A stretch of DNA of 64,000 nucleotides from Eretmocerus hayati. Its lineage: Eukaryota; Arthropoda; Insecta; Hymenoptera; Aphelinidae. Under the pieces are notes generated by a model. It saw only the letters and a program-made list of their open reading frames with translations, searched no databases and was not told the origin of the DNA. The stretch is from contig CM056744.1 in NCBI GenBank assembly GCA_029851415.1, positions 62,738,172-62,802,171 of the forward strand, written 5' to 3'. Of this stretch, positions 20,332 through 31,620 are shown in pieces (within the stretch, counting starts at the first letter, position 1; each line of letters begins with the position of its first letter). A program made the translations under genes and the position numbers.

Positions 20332-21628
20332 CATATCACCTGATTGCTTTGAAAAAGACTGCAGCTCCATCAGCAGTCACGGATTTTCGTCCCATTGCAT
20401 TGCTGTGCTTTTTATCTAAGCTTTTGGAAAAGATTGCGCACGACCAAATCACGGAGTATCTTAAAAGTAAAAATTTGTTAGATGGCTTCCAAACTGGTTT
20501 CAAGAAACATCATAGCACTCAGACTGCCTTGTTGAAGTTGACTGATGACATTGGAGTAGGAATTGACAGGAAAAAGATCACCTTATTACTGCTTTTTGAC
20601 TTCAGCAAGGCTTTTGACACGATTTCACCATCAAAGCTACTGAGTAAACTCAGACATCTCGGTTTCTCAAGATCAGCTCTACTGTGGATCAAATCATACT
20701 TACAGAATCGCACCCAAATAGTCACTACGAAAAATGGAAATTTTGATTGGCTTGCAACCAATCTCGGTGTTCCGCAGGGATCTGTTCTTGGACCCCTACT
20801 CTTTAGCCTGTATGTCAATGACCTCCCTGAGTTGCTACACGGAAAATCGGTAAATCATCTCTTTTATGCAGATGACCTCCAAATCTAGCTCTAAGTTGAG
20901 AAAGAGAACATATTGGAGGGAATTGCTCGGTTAGGGGAAATCGGAAGACTTGTCGCAGGATGGGCTCAGGGCTCCGACTTGCGTCTCAACGCTGGTAAAA
21001 CCAAAGCAATCTTCTTTGCTTCCGACAGGAACATCGCGGATCTGAAGAAAATGGATTTACCGGGGGTTGAGATACAGGACGGAGTATATGTCCCATTCAG
21101 CGACAATGTCGTGAGTCTCGGCGTGACATTAGATAGCGAATTATCGTGGAGACCGCATATAAATCAAGTTACAAAGAAGGTTAATAAGGCCCTGTACGGT
21201 TTGCGGTTTATGAGGGCATGCACTACCGAGACACTCCGTATTCGACTGGTCGAGACTTTAGTCCAACAACACCTAGACTACTGCACAGTCGTGTATCTAG
21301 ATGCCACTGACGAACTAAGGACGCGGGTACAGAGACTGAGTAACTCATGTGTGTGGTACATCTTTGGAATTAAGAAGAGCGAACATATTACCCCGTACAG
21401 GGAGCGTTTGGGTTGGTTACGTACTGATTCGCGGAGAATGTACTTCGCAGCCCTCTTAATGCACAAGATCATGCATTTGGGAGAACCTGGCTACCTAGCT
21501 GCGATGTTTACCAGGTACCAATCCGAGCGCCCTCAGCGTGGTGAGGCAGGAGCACCGGAACATAAAGTTCCAAGAATGCGTCTTGACTGTGTACTAAGAT
21601 CGTTCCAAAGTCAATGCGCACGGTTTTG
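20332..21628 (+). pseudogene. Reverse transcriptase of a CR1/Jockey-group LINE, truncated
   Basis: A non-LTR retrotransposon reverse transcriptase. Visible in order: DFRPIALLCFLSKLLEKI (RT block 1-2), the GFKKHHSTQTALL motif, FDFSKAFDTI (block A aspartate), NLGVPQGSVLGPLLFSLYVN (block B), catalytic YADD in LFYADDLQI (about 20862-20887), LRLNAGKTKA, then the thumb and C-terminal domain to 21628. Right after the YADD block are two in-frame stops (TAG and TAA at 20886-20894), so the copy is dead. The endonuclease and start of ORF2 are missing (5' truncation). 3' untranslated DNA runs to a TATTCTATTCTATT tail ending at 22050. Clade placement (CR1/L2/Jockey group) is by eye. It lies inside the Tigger-like element. 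Confidence 0.85.
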
Positions 21629-22040
21629 AAACTTCCTCTCTCTCGGTTTTCGGCATGTAAAAGAAGTTTCCCTGTTTGAAGAGGAAGTGAAATAATTTTT
21701 GAAAACTCTCTTTCCCATGAGGATGGATATGGACACTGGGCATTTTTTTAATCTTTGAGGGCACTTTGATATATGTCAATTGAGTGATTTTCTTGTTTCT
21801 TGTTCAAGTCTTCCAGTGGCCCAATTGTTATGCAAACTATGATTGTAACTATTTATTTCTAACCCATGCCATTTATGATCTCGTCTGTGAACTAGAATAA
21901 TTCGAGTTATATTATTAGCAAACGACTAGTCACATCTGTGATGGTAAATCTGATCAAAATGCTATTACTAGATTTGTATATGTACGAGTATTGTATGAAT
22001 GATTGATGTTTTTTGCCCAAGGGCGAATAAGAAGGATATT

Positions 22041-22050
22041 CTATTCTATT
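22041..22050 (+). repeat. 3' tail of the LINE
   Basis: ATTCTATTCTATT-type short repeat closes the LINE and abuts the transposase remnant, marking the 3' insertion junction. Confidence 0.6.
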
Positions 22051-22057
22051 CCTCAAA

Positions 22058-22374
22058 ATGATCAAATGGCTTGACTTGAGTTTGGCTGAAAAATCAATAG
22101 TGTTATCGAACTATGATCTTTTACCGGATGGTACAAATTAACAGGAAGCTGCAGCCAAGCTCGGTATTTCTCAGCCTCTACTGTGCGAATTGTTGAAAAT
22201 AGAACTCAGATAGAAAGTGATTATTCGAAGAATGTGAATGAAAATCGCAAGCGTGAAAGACGAGGAAAATATGAAGAAGTTGAAGAGGCTCTTGGAGAGT
22301 GGTTCACAAAAAATCGGAGAGAGGATACTCCAATGAACGGACCCGTTCTGATGCAAAAAGGAGGAAGTAGATGA
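22058..22374 (+). pseudogene. Tigger/CENP-B-type transposase N-terminus, broken
   Basis: Frame 1 has a psq/CENP-B-like helix-turn-helix (LSLAEKSIVLSNYDLL; QEAAAKLGISQPLLCELLK) with an in-frame TAA at about 22139. After a shift of frame the next frame gives KYEEVEEALGEWFTKNRRED and MNGPVLMQK. That is the start of the second (CENP-B) DNA-binding domain, where WF..R....P..GP.L is the family signature. It then ends at a stop, and the DDE domain is absent. One nonsense change, one frameshift and truncation make it inactive. Confidence 0.75.
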
Positions 22375-22599
22375 TTTTTCCAGAAAAATGATTGTCTGTG
22401 AATAATATTCTATCTATTATTCTGAATCCCATGTCAATGAGAACTATTTCTATAACATCTGACTCCCAGAATCGCATGAATGAATAAGTTATGACAAGAA
22501 TAAGTCAAACATATGATTTTCGATTAATGTTATCACCCGCTCAATATTATCAGAAGTTCTCGGCCCGACGCGATCACATTAAGCAGGTCTTGCTGTATT

Positions 22600-24736
22600 T
22601 TAAGCATATGAGCTACCAGAGTTGCCAGTTTAGCACCAATATGAGATACGTTTATGGGTACTTCCAAAATGTATGTAATATGAACCCTAAAATCACTAAT
22701 AATGCAGAAATTCCGAACATGTGTGTACCCTTCTCTTGATGCAGTCACTAACCATTCTGAAGTCCTTTGATCTTTGATTACGTGGCACGCGTTTCTCTTT
22801 CTGGTAAGAGCTCATCTTGAATTTTTGTCGAAGGCCTTTGCCTTTGGCATACAAAATTTCCTGATGTGAACCTGTGATGAACGAAGAATGTTGGAGTTGA
22901 AAAGTCTGTTGCATATGGAACGATGAAAACCAATTACTAACCACCCAGCTTATGTATTATTGCTGGTTCGAACTGGTACGGATGGATATTCTCATCTACA
23001 CACCTCCGGCCATAACTCTTAGAGCAAAACCACTTGACTTGATACGCATCTTCGCGGAAATCTTCGCTATGATTTGGTTCCTTGCCTATTTTGAGTCATA
23101 TGAGGGTTTCCATGGAACTTTTAACTATTGACCCTCTGGAATAAAAAAAAAATTTTCTCATCGCACACGTTTAAGATGGGTTTCATGTGGTTCTTAGACC
23201 TTGAAAACATGCGAAAAAAGTGGTGCCACTCTCTTCCAAGCCGAGGTATCTGGTTCAGAACGACATGTACGGAATTTCACACTTGCAACATTCGTGAATC
23301 AACTTCAATCGAATAGATTCGATTCAAAACATTGTCTAGACGATCGATATGGATTATATTTTGCCTGATTCGACTTTAAGATGAATTTCATCATTGATTT
23401 CTCCAAAATTTGATGTAAATTTCCAAAATCGAGTCAAGAGCTATGAGTCTCATTTCAGATTCTAGAATACACTGTGGTGTTATTTTGTTCATATTTTAGC
23501 CGTATACTATGTAAAAATCAAGAAAATCGCGATACCATCACATTTCGAAACTTATTCAGCTTACCATCCGGATTCAAATATTTCTCGTCAGCTTCTCACA
23601 GAAATACCGATCGACAATTGCAACTTAAAACAGTGCGATTATATTCTTTTTGTGATAAAGAAAAAAGAGCACAACGTCCCAACCCTGTGCTTCGCGTCTC
23701 CTGAGTATGCCATCATAAAATGGCCATTTTCAGGGCCAGTGGTGCGATAACTTTATGAGCTTTGAAGCTTTATAAAATTTGTCCGGATCAACACACACTC
23801 ACAAACTAAACGGGATTCGATTCGTCTTCTCTTCCACTTTGAAACCTCATTGCTAAATCCTCCGTTTCGCACAAGGTATTTCATCGTAAACAATAGCCAG
23901 AGAAAATTTTTCCACAAAACTTGGTTACATCGATAAGTGAGAGCTAATATCATAGCCAAATCAGCGCACACTTCTGAATCAAAGATTTTCTCAAAATATG
24001 AGATTAGTAGATGGATATATCATTCCACCGAAGTAGTTGAGGCATAGGTATTTTAGTTACAGCCTTATCATCTCAAAAAATCGCGTTGGTACGTTTGTAA
24101 ACTACCCAAAAATCATCTTTTGCGGTCTGCTATTGACAAACCAGGATGCGTTTCAACAATAAAGAATGTGGTCCATATTGATTGATGCCAAATACTATAA
24201 AATGCCACTCCTGCGCACTCCTAATAGCTCAAAATACTCCTGGAACACTGCAGTAACACAAAAGTTAAAAGTTCCGTGGAAACCCTTATATACATCACGC
24301 AAAGGCACAATTCTATTCCGCTGCTTGTCGGTAAAGATCACTTTCACGAATTGTATGTAGGTACTACTAGATGAATCATGAATCCTATACTCTCAGAGCT
24401 CATTGTTAGCTGATGAATAGAGGAAAAGATCATGGTATCTCACTGTAACAATTCATCATAACATATCATCAAGACCGTATCATCGACCGATGGGAAGAAT
24501 CGCTTGCGGATATTGAGCGAATCAATGATCATCAAGCAGGGAATACTGATTTGAGGTATTGGTGAATACATCCACATGGACACGGCATTACCCCAGTACT
24601 AAACTGAAAAAGGATCCAATCGCTTCACCTCATCAGCTCTCATATGTGACTGAAGAGTCTAGATTCTTATGAAGTTCATTAGTGAGATGGATATCTAATT
24701 GGTCATGAATGCAGCGTCAGATATTGATACATATGT
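22600..24736. other. Intergenic DNA, mostly unrecognised
   Basis: 22600-22740 is the partner of the diverged repeat at 1110-1260. 22696-22944 on the minus strand has an 82-codon frame with a basic stretch (SSYQKEKRVPRNQRSKDFR), but there is no start context, homology or splice support. The remainder shows nothing. Confidence 0.4.
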
Positions 24737-25562
24737 ATTTACTATCGGTTTAAAAATGATTGACACGTAGAGAACTTCTGCTATCCTGGCTCCAAAAAAA
24801 ATCGCTAATTTTTTCAACTGGGATAACGTCGAAGCACATCTAGTCGTGGCCATGATAAAATTTCTTTGAAGTCGATCGGATGACAACTGCGGCTGTAGCT
24901 GTTATCAGAATGTAAAAAAACGCGGGTATAAGGCCAATTTCAGAGGTAGCTCGACTTTGAGATGCTACAGCTCTGCCAAAAAAAATTCTGGGGCGCTGCG
25001 AAAAACGTAGGTGATAGATATTTGGTTCCCCAATAGCGTCCAACAACAATCAGCCAAAAAAATTAATAACTTTTGGAAATAATCCAGTTATTGTTATCTC
25101 GGGATCTATTGAGGTTGAAGACTTGATTCAAAAACAGAAAAATCATAAAAAAATTCTGGATGTCAAATACGAAAATGCAATATGAGATTTTAGACAAACA
25201 AACGCGTGGCAAGGTCGCAAAGTTGAAAAAAAATAAAGTTTGCGCCTATTGTGAGGCTTTTATTGTCTTTTACAGCCGGGGCCCGTAAAATCGTCGATGG
25301 GCAAGACTACCTGACCGCGGACCATAAAAGTCGTAAAGTTGCGGTCTCGGAGTCAATTAGGGTACCATCAGTCTGCTTCGGGTGCAATAATGAAGCTGAA
25401 TATTCAATGAAGGGAGCAATAATAATATTTCGAACGCGATTTGGGCCTCGCGTTAATATTACAAATATCGCCGATTCATCGATGAAGGATTGTCAATGAT
25501 GAGTCGAACAGTATATCAATGACGCGTGTGTGCAGGTGTCTTTCTCTCTCTCTCTCTCTCTC

Positions 25563-27413
25563 TTTTTTTTTTTTTTTAAGGTGGTTAGAGGGCGAAATCT
25601 GCCTCAAGATCCTTCGGATCCATCCCCAGACACCGGGCTGGTTCAGCTTACGCGGACTACGCATAGCCCACGCAGGCCATACCAGGCGGGACACGGGTTT
25701 GGGTGGGGCCCACTGGGGTGGGCCCGGCCGTGTAATATCCCTCTCCCCTTGGTGTCCGATACCTAGGGCATCGGGCAATCAAGAAGGAGATCCACCTGCA
25801 TCTGCCATCTCATCCCGAAACCGCGTGAGCATTACTTCAGGATGAGCGGCATGTCTCGCGCTCGATTGCGAGCGTTCCTCTTCTCCATCTTCTCTCTTCG
25901 GACACTTGTCGGCATCTTCTATCTTCATTCTTCAATGCTCCCTCTCTTTCTTCTTTCTTCCCTCTTCTTTCTTCTTTCTCCCCTCTTCAGGGCATCATAT
26001 TCCTCCTGGAACCATTTGGACCTCTTCTGTTTGAATCGGCAGGTTTACTGTAATTCACCGGCATCGAGGCGCCTCACCTCCCTCTCTTTCTCCTCCTTAC
26101 GGGTCATCACCAGCTTGATGTATCCGGTAACTCTATCCCATGTCTCCTGGTTGCGAAGTAAGTACGGGACGAGGTTCTCAAGTGTCAGTTGAGCACCCAG
26201 CCATCCATCCAACTCGGCGCGCTCTCTTTGTGTGTCGTTGCACATGAACCGGGTCAGATAGGCACCGAAGCAACCGTGGTCATTCAGTGCTTGCGTCGTC
26301 CAGTAGTCTATCTCTCCGTGGGTGCGTTCCGTCCATTTGGCTACTTCACGGATCAGCCGGTGCGTTCATCTGCCATTTGCAAATGACGAATCCCACTCAG
26401 TTTGCCAATGCTCAAGGGTGGTTTCCCTCTCGTTGTCGCGGATGATCTCCTTCATCGTCGGAGTGAGTACTCGTTCGGCTCCGATCACTTTCTGGCGGTC
26501 CCAGATCCTCACTCGCTCCGCGACGAGCAAGTGGATGGGCGGAGTACTCGCCAATACGTAAGCCGCATCTCCTGACACGGTGCGGTAGGCACGGATACTC
26601 CTCAGGGCCGCTCTTCGATGGACAGGCCCCATCTTCTTCTCGATGATGGTCTTCTCTACTCTCTTTCCCCACACGGGTGCACCGTAGAGCATGATAGAGG
26701 TGCTGACGGTGTTGAGAAGTTCGCGCCTCTTTTCCTTGGGTCCTCCGATATTCGGCATCAGCCGCTGAAGCGCCGCACCAACCCTGCTCGCTTTCCGGGC
26801 GGCCTCCTGGATGTGCTTCTTGAACGACCACTTGTCGTCAAGCCATACGCCGAGGTATTTCAGCTCTGTCTTGCGTGGGATCTCTTGCTCGTTGATGTAA
26901 AAGTGGGGCAAGTCAAACTTCCTGCGTCTTGTGACCACGATTGCTTCGCACTTCTTGACAGCAAGCTCTAGGAGCCTGCTAATCATCCACTCGTAGACTC
27001 GGGCCAGCGCTTCGTTCGCGCGTCTACCCAAGAGTTCCTCGTTGTCGGACCAGACTATGAGCCCCGCGTCGTCCGCGGAAGCCACTATTATCACTCCTTC
27101 GGGCAGTTCAATAGACAGTAAACTGTCGTACTAGGTGTTCCAGTTGAACGGCCCGAAAACCGATCCTTGTCCAATTCCGGCGGACAGTTCCCGGATCTCT
27201 TGTCCCTCGTCGGTGTCGTACACGAGTGTCCTGTTCCGCAGATAGTCACTCGTGATGGCTAGTAGATAGGGCGGCACTTTACCTGCTTGGGATTGGTAGA
27301 CTCGCTCCCATCTCGCGCAGTTAAATGCGTTCTTTATGTCCAACGCAATAATGGCACAGAATCCTCCTCTTCCTTGGTATGGGTTCCCTACCGACGCTTG
27401 AACCCGTTCTTGG

Positions 27414-27414
<1 letters not shown>
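25563..27414 (-). mobile_element. R1-clade LINE copy B, 5'-truncated, in (GA)n
   Basis: Read on the minus strand: (GA)n, truncated ORF2 from the RT palm, C-terminal domain, 3' UTR of about 480 bp, poly(A) of 15 (25577-25563), then (GA)n again (25562-25543). The 3' UTR is nearly identical to copy A. Both ends lie directly in the same dinucleotide repeat. The element has the gene order and C-terminal motif of R1-clade LINEs, several of which insert into defined repeats. Confidence 0.85.
26045..27414 (-). pseudogene. R1-clade ORF2 C-terminal half (RT palm to end)
   Basis: One continuous minus-strand frame with only two nonsense changes (TAG at 27133-27131 and TGA at 26368-26366). In order: ALDIKNAFNCARWERV (RT block A), GIGQGSVFGPFNWN (block B), ASADDAGLIV in place of the usual F/YADD (27090-27060 region), LKYLGVWLD, then the R1-type C-terminus EIDYWTTQALNDHGCFGAYL. 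The TGA replaces the tryptophan usual in the GRWTxRLI motif. A Cys-rich C-terminal knuckle is not obvious. The N-terminal endonuclease is lost at the 5' truncation at 27414. Inactive copy, but little decayed. Confidence 0.85.
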
Positions 27415-27460
<46 letters not shown>

Positions 27461-27469
<9 letters not shown>

Positions 27470-27982
27470 TTTTTTTAAGGTGGTTAGAGGGCAAAATCTG
27501 CCTCAGGATCCCTCGGATCCGTCCCCAGACACCGGACTGGTTCAGCTTACGCGGACTACGCATAGCCCACGCAGGCCATACCAGGCGGGACACGGGTTTG
27601 GGTGGGGCCCACCGAGAGGTGGGCCCGGCCGTGTAATATCCCTCTCCCCTCGATGTCCGATACCTAGGGCATCGGGCAATCAAGAAGGAGATCCACCTGC
27701 ATCTACCATCTCATCCCGGAACCGCGTGAGCATTACTTCAGGATGAGCGGCATGTCTCGCGCTCGATTGCGAGCGTTCCTCTTCTCCATCTTCTCTCTTC
27801 GGCCACTTGTCGGCATCTTCTGTCTTCATTCTTCATTGTTCCCTCTCTTTCTTCTTTCTTCTCTCTTCTTTCTTCTTTCTTCCCTCTTCAGTGCATCAGA
27901 TTCCTCCTGGAATCATTTGGGCCTCTTCTGTTTCAATCGGCAGAGTCACTGTGATTCGCCTGCTTCGAGGCGCCTTACTTCC

Positions 27983-27993
<11 letters not shown>
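27461..27993 (-). mobile_element. R1-clade LINE copy A, 3' end only
   Basis: A 5'-truncated 530-bp copy of the same 3' UTR and C-terminal end as copy B, ending in poly(A) of 16 (27476-27461). It is flanked by 45 bp of TC on the left (27415-27460) and 48 bp on the right (27991-28038). The truncation point lies in TC-rich DNA (CCCTCTCTTTCTC), so microhomology may have set it. It lies in the same orientation as copy B, upstream of it. Confidence 0.8.
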
Positions 27994-28038
<45 letters not shown>

Positions 28039-28041
<3 letters not shown>

Positions 28042-28466
28042 AGAGTTTCGCGATATCTGCATGTAAGTATTCTTTGGCGGATCCTTTAAATGATTGATAA
28101 TATACAATCAATACTTCATCCACATGATTCCGATGGTGGAAGAGTTGGATATCATCCGTATTGATAAGATGATAATCAACAGTTGAATGATTTTACTATT
28201 ATCTTGTTCGATCGTTGACTGATAATTATTGATTGTGCGAAACGCGCAATAACACGACATACATTCATTTCTATGATGCTATAAATGATCGATCGAACAA
28301 GATGATGGTATAATCATTTAACTGTTGATTGTCATCTTATCAATACGGATGATATCCAACTGTTTCACATCGGAATCATGTGGATAAAGTATTGATTGTA
28401 TATTATCAATCACTTAAAGGATCCGCCAAAGAATACTTACATGCAGATATCGCGAAACTCTGAGAG
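28039..28466. repeat. Central hairpin of the large foldback
   Basis: An inverted repeat of about 200 bp per arm (GATATCTGCATGTAAGTATTC, TTGGATATCATCCGTATTGA, TCTTGTTCGATCG and complements) around a centre near 28255. AT-rich, without ORF. Confidence 0.75.
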
Positions 28467-29289
28467 AGAGAAAGACACCTGCACTCACGCGTCATTTATA
28501 TACTGTTCGACTCATCATTGACAATCCTTCATCGATGAATCGGCGATATTTGTAATAGTCACGCAAGGCCCAAATCGCGTTCGAAATAGTTTTATTGCTC
28601 TCTTTGTTGAAAATTCAGCTTCATTATTGCAGCTGAAGCAGACTGATGGTACCCCAATTGACTCCGAGACCGCAACTTTACGACTTTTATGGTCCGCGGT
28701 CAGGTAGTCTTGCCCATCGACGATTTTACGGGCCCCGGCTGTAAAAGACAATAAAAGCCTCACAATAGGCGCAAACTCTAATTTTTTTCAACTTTGCGAC
28801 CTTGCCACGCGTTTGTTTGTCTAAAATCTCACATTGCATTTTTGTATTTGACATCCAGAATTTTTTTATGATTTTTCTGTTTTTGAATCAAGTCTTCAAC
28901 CTCAATAGATCCCGAGATAACAATAACTGGATTATCTCCAAAAATTTTCAATTTTTTCGGCTGATTGTTGTTGGACGCTATTGGGGAACCAAATATCTAT
29001 CACCTACGTTTTTCGCAGCGCCCCAGAATTTTTTTTGGCAGAGCTGTAGCATCTCAAAGTCGAGCTACCTCTGAAATTGGCCTTATACCCGCGTTTTTTT
29101 ACATTCTGATAACAGCTACAGCCGCAGTTGTCATCCGATCGACTTCAAAAAAATTTTATCATGGCCGCGACTAGATGTGCTTCGACGTTTTCCCAGTTAA
29201 AAAAATTAGCGATTTTTTTTGGAGCCAGGATAGCAGAAATTCTCTAGGTGTCAATCATTTTTAAACCGATAGTAGAGGTTCACTGGATA

Positions 29290-29705
29290 GGGGCCATCCA
29301 GTAATGATGTCACGCCAAAATCTGGATTTTTGACCCCCCCCTTGTCACTCCATGTCACATGCTCGTGGACCCCCCTTTCCGAGATGTCACAGTTGAAAAC
29401 ACACCCCCCCCCCCGGTATCCTCGAATAGGGCAAAATTCGATTTTCTTGGTATAAAAGAATATTTTATGCTATTAGAATAATACTCTACAATAATGTCTT
29501 CGACGGAAAGCTGCTCAAGTGGTGCATTTTTTATCGCAGTAATGTTTACAAATTTTGATTTTCTTCAATGGATTTCCATAAATATACTGGTTCATGAGCG
29601 TGATGTCACGTTTGATCGGCACCCCCCGTCCCCCCATCTTTTTCATGTTTTGCTCGATCCCCCCCCCCTCCCCCTAGGAGCGTGACATCATTACTGGATG
29701 GCCCC
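29290..29705. mobile_element. MITE, 416 bp, GGGGCCATCCAGTAATGATG ends
   Basis: Near-perfect terminal inverted repeats of about 25 bp (GGGGCCATCCAGTAATGATG and complement) around C- and T-rich DNA. ATA flanks both sides, suggesting a 3-bp duplication. No transposase. Confidence 0.75.
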
Positions 29706-30260
29706 ATAGATCAAGCTCTCATTCAGAGTTCCAACTAGAAACTTGATTCACACATCCCACGCTCAACAATCATAGTTGGATGCACATGATAGTTAATCTC
29801 GCACGAACTTGGGCCCCTCGACTCGATGTTAAATCGTGGTCCGAGAGATCCACGGTGTGTCGTTAATTAAGCCCCCTCCACTGCCCCCTCCTTTTCCACC
29901 GCGGCAGTCGCGCGCTATTTGAGCCGCTCATCGCATACCGCTTGAACGCTGTATAATGTGTTCTGATTTATGCTGGATCATCTTTCCGGAAACCTTTATT
30001 GCATCTCGATCTCCTCATTTTGAAATTCCATATAACTTGTAATAAACCGCGATATCTTCCTAGTTTTTTTAAGTACGAGTTCGCATTGATTCACAAGGTC
30101 AATAAATTTGATATTCAAAAATCACGGAGCGCTCATTTCTCTGTTCTCGAGATAGACCGTCAACTCGAGTTGTAGTGATAAATTTCACGAATGGGATCCA
30201 AATCCCAAGCACCCCGTGCGGACCGACTGACAATGAAACATTTAATACTTTCGCTTTCAC
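29706..30260. other. Intergenic DNA with a GC-rich patch
   Basis: 29870-29960 is GC- and C-rich relative to its surroundings (CCCCCTCCACTGCCCCCTCC, CCGCGGCAGTCGCGCGC). No ORF or repeat was recognised. It may be a promoter-like patch, but nothing downstream supports this. Confidence 0.3.
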
Positions 30261-30264
30261 ACAA

Positions 30265-30335
30265 CGTATAGCTCAGATGGTTAAGCGATGGCCTCGCGCG
30301 TTCGGAAACACTGGTTCGATCTCATGAAGGGAATT
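30265..30335 (+). tRNA. Degenerate tRNA-like sequence (possible SINE head)
   Basis: TAGCTCAGATGGTTAAGCG fits a tRNA D-arm and A box, and GGTTCGATCTC fits a T-loop and B box at the right distance. The anticodon and T stems do not pair and the acceptor is not closed, so it is not a functional tRNA. It is probably a tRNA pseudogene or the head of a tRNA-derived SINE, followed by T-rich DNA. Confidence 0.35.
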
Positions 30336-30339
30336 TCTT

Positions 30340-31620
30340 TTTCTTTATTCGTATCCATCTTGTTCTCTCAGTTGTTTCGATAACTTCCTTGAATAAATGC
30401 CTATTCCTCATAATCCAATCACGCTCACTCGGATCCAAAGTGAGGGTAATTTTCCGGAAGACCCAGTTTCGGTAAGAATTTATCAATTATTTCAAATTTC
30501 TCAATCCGTCTTATGCTATTGAATGATGGTGGAATTCGGAAGGTGGAATTCGGAAAATTTTGCCTTGCAAAATGATACAGTTCTCTATCAAAAAGAAAAC
30601 ACGGGTTCCCCCATTGGAATAGCGGCACGTATATGGGCATTATCGCGAGAACTTACCCAGAATTTGTAATTACCTTGGATTTCAACGAGCAAGCTCCAAA
30701 TCACTCCATTAAAATTCTCGTACACGGGTTCTACTGATGTACAATTGAGAATAAATTTCCAGATCGGTACGTCAATACGTCTTTTTCATTTTTCGAAATT
30801 GTGGGTCGAAATGTCAGGTCTGTGCATTGTAATAATTAGAGTTCGAAGCATACTCTTAGTGTTAGCGTCTAGGTAATGAATATAATGGGTTCCCCCGAAT
30901 TATTCTCTCAAAGTAAGATATTGAATCAACTTTTTCCCGTAGGTATCATGGCCAGAATGGTTTGTTCAGTCCCCGAGCTATGTGCCTCATTCTTGTAATG
31001 GGATTTTAACTCAAAATGAGACATTGCCTTAGAGTAACAAGAACGCATCCTAAATTCCTTCTGAATGACTTTGGCAGAAGAGAAATTCCAAAGTGCAACA
31101 TGCCAAGTGATCAAATACCGTTGCGAGGAAAGGTTCAGAATAGAAATTCCGAGTACCGCATAAACATTAATAGCCGAAGAGTTGCCATGTAATTGAGTCA
31201 TGTCAGGTCCGTGCATACCATGTTACCCAACTGAGAGTCTATTCATCTGGACGGGAATGATTGATTTCATTTAAATATGATGAGATTGAATGATAGTTGG
31301 AGAAGTTTCCATGTCAACTCCTCTATTTTTGCGAGCAATTTTGATAGCAAAATGTCGGGGCCATGCATGTCAGATACGTGCACTCAAAGACTGGTTGTTG
31401 GGATACTCATTAACACGAAAAAGACAGAAATGAAATTATCTGCTCCAGAGCATGTATTTCCGACACAAATCAATCATTTCAACACGAACTCTACGGTCAT
31501 ATAGTCCCATCTCGTCAGAACTCCTCGCTAGACAATAAATCGCCGAAGATCGCAAATGTCAGGTCTGTGTTCTCCTTCCCCTACGTTTTATACATGTGAT
31601 AATCACATATGAGAGGTTCT
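30340..31620. repeat. Unclassified repeat with ATGTCAGGTCYGTGC motifs
   Basis: ATGTCAGGTC(C/T)GTGC or close variants occur at 30811, 31199, 31352, 31366 and 31556. The same motif, inverted, occurs three times in the element at 13776-14698. The two regions may share a transposon family. Only short ORFs are present. Confidence 0.4.

Larger units (their letters stand above)
20150..22595 (+). mobile_element. Decayed Tigger/pogo-like transposon interrupted by a LINE
   Basis: The left end has GGCTAATGTGATCGTGATAT and ATAATGTCATCA near 20158-20195. The right end, near 22520-22580, has AATGTTATCA, CAATATTATCAGAAG and the inverted terminal block GCGATCACATTAAGC. Between them lie the N-terminal transposase remnant (22058-22374) and the LINE (about 20270-22050). 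Most of the transposase is deleted. The joint order of TIR, LINE, transposase and TIR supports LINE insertion into the transposon. Confidence 0.55.
24737..29276. mobile_element. Large foldback element split by R1-like LINE insertions
   Basis: The left arm 24737-25545 returns inverted at 28470-29276. Both arms even encode matching 82-residue frames (25251-25499 plus, 28515-28763 minus). The ends are TACTATCGGTTTAAAAATG and its complement. The centre of the parental element is a second palindrome, 28039-28466 (GTCAGAGTTTCGCGATATCTG and its complement at the outside). A TC microsatellite joined arm and centre on the left side; the LINE copies sit in that tract, leaving the right side (CTCTGAGAGAGAGAAAGACACC) as the empty reference. 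Parental length was roughly 2.1 kb. No transposase is present. Confidence 0.8.

Noticed and set aside
22696..22944. 82-codon basic ORF on the minus strand as a gene
   Set aside because: No family, no splice sites, and it overlaps a diverged dispersed repeat.
25519..25845. Open frames of 80-117 codons on the plus strand over the R1-like 3' UTR and RT
   Set aside because: They are antisense or out-of-frame shadows of the LINE, duplicated because the DNA is duplicated, and contain microsatellite-encoded Ser/Leu runs.
30265..30335. A functional tRNA-Ala (CGC-like anticodon loop)
   Set aside because: A and B boxes are present but the anticodon, T and acceptor stems do not pair; kept only as a tRNA-like relic.
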